Assembly: GCA_028281205.1 (NCBI GenBank)
Contig: JANQKJ010000096.1
Span: forward strand, 1-17,323
Length of the DNA stretch: 17,323 bases
Direction: 5' to 3'
From: Gammaproteobacteria bacterium
Lineage (GTDB): Bacteria > Pseudomonadota > Gammaproteobacteria > UBA4575
A model generated the notes under the pieces. It was not told where the DNA came from. It did no database searches and worked only from the letters and a program-made list of their open reading frames with translations. Of this stretch, positions 14,654 through 17,323 are shown one piece after another; position 1 is the first letter of the stretch; each line of letters opens with the position of its first letter. The position numbers and the translations under genes were made by a program.

Positions 14654-15339
14654 GCAAATATTTCTCTATATAAGCCTTGGTGCAAAGTACGTCTAGCATT
14701 CATATTTATTTCTATACCGCGTGTAAAGCGTGCCTGATTTTGTTCATCATTCAAGTACGGTAACAGTGCCTGCTCAATAAGCCGTGAATGCTCTAGATCC
14801 AGCTCGACATGCCCTGAAAACAGCTCTAGATGCTGTTCCTCAATTCCAGGAATATTTCTCAAGCCCTCAAGCAACAAGCTATAGTACCTAGGTATTGGCC
14901 ATTCACTGGCAACACCGACTGCAGCAACAGCCTCCAACCAATCACCATTTCTTGTTAGCTGTTCCATAGTACTTATATATAATTTTAATTCCGGAATCAG
15001 TTTATATTCTGATGCCGCTTTTATTGATAATCCAAGCGCAGTCATAAAGTTTCTATACTGTTGCATATGTGAATGCTTGATCTCTCCCAAACCATATTCA
15101 TCATGCAGAATATCAGACAGTACAAATTGAATATTCTCATCGGGACAGATACCTAAGGCGCTCGCCTGGTACAAACGGGTTCGAAGTATGTGTGGATAAT
15201 AAAGCTCAGCAAATCTTCTCGCTGCTGCCAACTCAAACTTATCTAAAGTGGAAAATTTTTGAATGAATGGATCTGAAAATAGTTCGTGTTGTAATAAGCT
15301 ATCCTTAGCCCTATTCATGAATTCCTTTGCTTGCATCAT
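14650..15339 (-). CDS. Heme-oxygenase-like diiron oxidase (HDO) family protein
   Basis: A 229-residue all-helical protein of the iron-containing redox enzyme (heme-oxygenase-like diiron oxidase) family, related to UndA, CADD and TenA/PqqC folds. Candidate metal ligands are Glu45, Glu81 in HDEYG with His91, Glu146, and the helix motif His177-xxx-Asp181-xx-His184 that in CADD carries His174, Asp178 and His181. It would activate dioxygen on a small substrate that cannot be named from sequence. It follows the ArsR-rhodanese gene by 30 nt with no terminator. Two starts compete: Met1/Met2 at 15339 without a ribosome binding site, and Met8 at 15318 with AAAGGA four bases upstream. The longer form is listed. 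The stop TAG shares the CTAG tetranucleotide with the convergent GGDEF stop. Confidence 0.82.
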   Translation of the reverse strand: MMQAKEFMNRAKDSLLQHELFSDPFIQKFSTLDKFELAAARRFAELYYPHILRTRLYQASALGICPDENIQFVLSDILHDEYGLGEIKHSHMQQYRNFMTALGLSIKAASEYKLIPELKLYISTMEQLTRNGDWLEAVAAVGVASEWPIPRYYSLLLEGLRNIPGIEEQHLELFSGHVELDLEHSRLIEQALLPYLNDEQNQARFTRGIEINMNARRTLHQGLYREIFA

Positions 15340-15369
15340 CTAATCCATGTTGGTCTTTAAACCAAGTAT

Positions 15370-16035
15370 TTAAAGTCCTTGTTCAATAGGTAGTCCACTT
15401 AGTTTCCATTCCGGGAAACCTTCATATAGGCGCCTGGCTTTAAAGCCTTGTTCTCTTAACTGCACGACTGCATCAAAAGATAATAAACAGTAGGGTCCAC
15501 GACAATAAGCAATAATTTCCTTATCTTTAGGAAGGCTCTTCAGTTCATGCTCTAATTTTGAGAATGGGATATTAATTGCATTGGGCACATGCCCTGCCTG
15601 ATATTCTGTATCAGGCCTTACATCAACAACGATCGCTTCACCCGACTGAACACGTTGCAATAGCTCATCACGCTGCAAAGGTTCAAGGTCATCTTTAGAC
15701 GCTAAATAATTATTTATGAGTATCTGTATCTCAGCCAGATTATCCTCAGCCAAGCTACGCATTAACCCAACTAATTCAACTACTTTATAGTCGCTCAAAC
15801 TGTAGAATACTTTTTTACCTGCTGAACGATTTTTAACCAATCCAGAGCGTCTCAAATCCTGAAGATGTTGCGAGGTGTTGGCAACGGATAAGCCAGAGAC
15901 ATGCGCAAGCTCATCTACGCTTCTCTCACCCTGGGCTAAAAAGTCTATTAATTCCAATCGGTTAGCGTTACTTAAGGACTTAGCAATGACCGCTAATTGG
16001 GCAAATAAATCCTTTTTGAGTGAAAGCTGTGCCAT
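15370..16035 (-). CDS. ArsR-family regulator fused to a rhodanese domain
   Basis: A 221-residue fusion. Residues about 10-90 are an ArsR/SmtB winged helix with SLSNANRLELIDFLAQGERSV, recognition helix VANTSQHLQDLRRSGL, and wing SAGKKVFYSL. Residues about 117-217 are a rhodanese domain: VVDVRPDTEYQAGHVPNAINIP, then the active-site loop with Cys178-RGPY-Cys183, ending in YEGFPEWKLSG. These are the only two cysteines in the protein: the ArsR part lacks the ELCVCD-type metal site and the two-cysteine switch of BigR/SqrR persulfide sensors. Signal input is therefore most likely a persulfide or oxidation at the rhodanese loop; that is inference. It heads the unit with the diiron oxidase gene, and an inverted repeat 12 bases upstream is the probable operator. 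Confidence 0.9.
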   Translation of the reverse strand: MAQLSLKKDLFAQLAVIAKSLSNANRLELIDFLAQGERSVDELAHVSGLSVANTSQHLQDLRRSGLVKNRSAGKKVFYSLSDYKVVELVGLMRSLAEDNLAEIQILINNYLASKDDLEPLQRDELLQRVQSGEAIVVDVRPDTEYQAGHVPNAINIPFSKLEHELKSLPKDKEIIAYCRGPYCLLSFDAVVQLREQGFKARRLYEGFPEWKLSGLPIEQGL

Positions 16036-16046
16036 AGTTCATACAA

Positions 16047-16070
16047 ACATTCAATAGATTCATTGAATGT
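16047..16070. promoter_or_regulatory. Perfect inverted repeat, probable ArsR-type operator
   Basis: ACATTCAAT (16047-16055) and ATTGAATGT (16062-16070) are perfect 9-bp arms around AGATTC. ATTC..GAAT symmetry of this kind is typical of ArsR-family boxes. The site lies 12 bp upstream of the ArsR-rhodanese start and 63 bp before the divergent 37-residue gene, so it could control both. The right arm contains TTGAAT, spaced 17 bases from CATAAA at 16086, a possible promoter for the divergent gene. Confidence 0.72.
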
Positions 16071-16132
16071 GATAACATTCCTTTACATAAAAAACAATAA
16101 AGCAATTATCGCTATTTTGTTAGGAGCATACT

Positions 16133-16246
16133 ATGACCGAAAATGAATATAACACTGCCATCAAACAGATAATTCAAACCGTAATTGTAGGTGTTATTTT
16201 GCTATATGGTTTTGTGATTCTCGCTGCTATATTTGATATTCATTAA
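16133..16246 (+). CDS. 37-residue single-pass membrane miniprotein
   Basis: A short frame of 37 codons (MTENEYNTAIKQIIQT then VIVGVILLYGFVILAAIF then DIH). The ribosome binding site TAGGAG is seven bases before the ATG. A polar N-terminal third leads into one uninterrupted membrane helix of about 20 residues, with only three residues after it, a layout typical of real bacterial small membrane proteins. I do not recognise the sequence. It is transcribed divergently from the ArsR-rhodanese/diiron oxidase unit across a shared inverted repeat, so a role in the same response is likely. Most gene callers would skip it on length. Similar-sized subunits occur in cytochrome oxidases, but nothing here identifies one. 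Confidence 0.72.
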   Translation: MTENEYNTAIKQIIQTVIVGVILLYGFVILAAIFDIH

Positions 16247-16401
16247 ATCAAAACTATTTCTCAACAATTAACTGCAGCATCGATTAACAGTAGATTCATG
16301 TTAGGCTTTAGGCCACTGCATAAATTTAGGAGCGAGCTAACATCAATCCACAAATTAACCTAGCTAATTATAGTTGCTGGTCATTAGTATCGCGTATAGA
16401 A

Positions 16402-16416
16402 TGTTATATTATAACA
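16402..16416. promoter_or_regulatory. Zur box upstream of zur
   Basis: TGTTATATTATAACA is a perfect 7-1-7 palindrome matching the gammaproteobacterial Zur operator (core GTTATA-N-TATAAC). It lies 14 bases before ATG 16431 and probably covers the core promoter. This means zinc-dependent autorepression of zur and presumably of the ABC gene behind it. Confidence 0.85.
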
Positions 16417-16430
16417 GTTTATCACCAATT

Positions 16431-16889
16431 ATGAGAGAACGACATCGCCACAACCAGTGTATAAAAAATGCTCTCGAAAAAGCTGAAAGAGTGTGTGCTG
16501 AAAAATCCCTCCGCTTAACACCTACACGTCGCAAAGTACTGGAACTCATTTGGCAGAGCCATAAACCTATCAAGGCTTATGATCTACTCAATCAACTCAG
16601 TTCAGATGAGCATATAGAAAAACCCCCTACTGTTTATCGAGCACTTGATTTTTTACTGAAAAATCATTTGATACATAAAATTGCAAGCCATAATGCATAC
16701 GTTGGCTGTGAAGTTAATCACGATGAGATGGACAGTAAATTCTTTATTTGCGACCAATGCGCTGAAGTAAAAGAAGTATGTGAACCAAAGCTTGATAGGT
16801 CATTACTTGAAGCGAGCAAAAAACAAGGCTTCATACCCAACCAAACAACAATAGAAATACACGGTACATGTGCGAAATGTGCTAGATAA
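16431..16889 (+). CDS. zur: Zinc uptake regulator Zur (Fur family)
   Basis: A 152-residue Fur-family protein with Zur features. The winged helix ends in KPPTVYRALDFLL, with IHKIASHNAYVGC typical of Zur instead of Fur. Structural zinc Cys pairs are Cys107/Cys110 (CDQC) and Cys147/Cys150 (CAKC). The regulatory site is suggested by His82, Cys93, a His at about 97 and Glu115, matching His77, Cys88, His96 and Glu111 of E. coli. With zinc bound it represses zinc-acquisition genes. ATG 16431 is chosen: the longer frame from TTG 16374, including ATG 16401, reads through the Zur box itself. The next gene encodes an ABC ATPase 96 bp downstream, so zur may be the first gene of a zinc-responsive transport operon. 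Confidence 0.92.
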   Translation: MRERHRHNQCIKNALEKAERVCAEKSLRLTPTRRKVLELIWQSHKPIKAYDLLNQLSSDEHIEKPPTVYRALDFLLKNHLIHKIASHNAYVGCEVNHDEMDSKFFICDQCAEVKEVCEPKLDRSLLEASKKQGFIPNQTTIEIHGTCAKCAR

Positions 16890-16985
16890 CATGTGGGAAG
16901 GCTTCGTTAAATTCGCTATTATGCTATCAGCCTTTTGCGCTACCCATTAACATTATTACCCCTAATAAATTATCATTATTGACTA

Positions 16986-17323
16986 ATGAGCGGTGAGTCA
17001 GCTTGTATTGAATTAACTAATCTATCCTTCAGATGGTCGCCAACACGTGATCCGCTTCTATCCATAGATAGTTTATCTGTAAATTGCGGAGAAACGCTAT
17101 TTATTCAAGGCGATAGCGGCAGCGGGAAATCTACTTTATTAAATATTTTAACTGGTGTGCTCTCACCTAACTCAGGAAATATAACTATCCTTGGCCACAA
17201 TTTAAATTCTAAAAACCAGTCTAAGCGCGACCAATTCAGAGCAGACCATTTTGGTATTATCTTCCAGCAATTTAACTTAATACCTTATTTATCTATTTTA
17301 GAAAATGTTACTTTACCAAGTCG
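16986..17323 (+). CDS. LolD/MacB-type ABC transporter ATP-binding protein, N-terminal part
   Basis: The first 112 residues of an ABC ATPase, cut by the window end. Walker A is GDSGSGKST at about residue 43-51, and the Q loop is IIFQQFNLIPYLSILENV at about 91-108. The motif layout (IELTNLSFRW at the start, FQQFNLIPYLSILENVTLP) is that of the LolD/MacB/FtsE class, which partners FtsX-like permeases and not classical metal importers such as ZnuABC. ATG 16986 has no strong ribosome binding site. It lies 96 bp behind zur with no terminator in between. In Vibrio, a Zur-regulated system (zrg) couples such an ABC pair to periplasmic zinc proteins, so a zinc-linked envelope transporter is plausible; the permease is outside the window. 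Confidence 0.85.
   Translation, partial: MSGESACIELTNLSFRWSPTRDPLLSIDSLSVNCGETLFIQGDSGSGKSTLLNILTGVLSPNSGNITILGHNLNSKNQSKRDQFRADHFGIIFQQFNLIPYLSILENVTLPS

Noticed and set aside
16374..16430. Longer Zur start at TTG 16374 or ATG 16401
   Set aside because: Both read through the Zur box, and the added residues do not match the family N-terminus.
16891..16950. 19-codon frame (MWEGFVKF...) between zur and the ABC gene
   Set aside because: No ribosome binding site; length is within chance for this gap.

Overview
The window reads as chromosome from an AT-rich gammaproteobacterium, probably free-living or aquatic; I cannot place it more precisely. The clues are YrfG, CysQ, DjlA with its TerB domain, a Zur-type Fur regulator with a classical gammaproteobacterial Zur box, and a one-polypeptide LplT-PlsC-acyl-ACP-synthetase fusion. 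No tRNA, rRNA, CRISPR array, insertion sequence or phage gene was seen. Genes are tightly packed, with many convergent pairs that abut or overlap at their stop codons.

Positions 1-3145: the C-terminal end of a DUF2384 (MbcA/ParS/Xre) antitoxin-like protein, a YkgJ-type cysteine-cluster protein, the HAD nucleotidase YrfG on the minus strand, then divergently cysQ overlapping an LpxL-like acyltransferase. Positions 3138-7590 are one minus-strand transcription unit: a TetR regulator, a 1140-residue lysophospholipid flippase/acyltransferase/acyl-ACP ligase, and a small lipoprotein. The TetR promoter has a palindrome filling its spacer and starts almost at the ATG, so the regulator probably represses its own unit. 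A heme-oxygenase-like ABM monooxygenase is divergent from it.

Positions 8023-10710 hold small and mostly envelope proteins: a 78-residue protein resembling the two ends of a flagellar rod protein with a perfect CRP-type site upstream, a GlsB/YeaQ-type membrane protein, a DUF454 membrane protein, a DUF1269-like membrane protein closed by an 18-bp-stem terminator, and an unrecognised 88-residue protein. Positions 10714-13495 carry djlA, a YiiM-like MOSC protein, and an EutQ-like cupin divergent from a GAF-LuxR regulator.

Positions 13712-16246 form a signalling and redox cluster: an FHA-GGDEF diguanylate cyclase, and, convergent to it, an ArsR-rhodanese fusion followed by a heme-oxygenase-fold diiron protein. 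A perfect inverted repeat separates the ArsR gene from a divergent 37-residue membrane protein that is too short for routine ORF calling. Positions 16402-17323 carry a Zur box, zur, and the start of a LolD/MacB-type ABC ATPase cut by the window edge.

Several starts were moved inward from the longest ORF because the ribosome binding site, promoter or operator decides them: the lipoprotein, TetR, the rod-like protein, the DUF1269-like protein, the 88-residue protein, the MOSC protein and zur. The least explained items are the ArsR-rhodanese/diiron oxidase/mini-membrane-protein locus and the orphan rod-like miniprotein.
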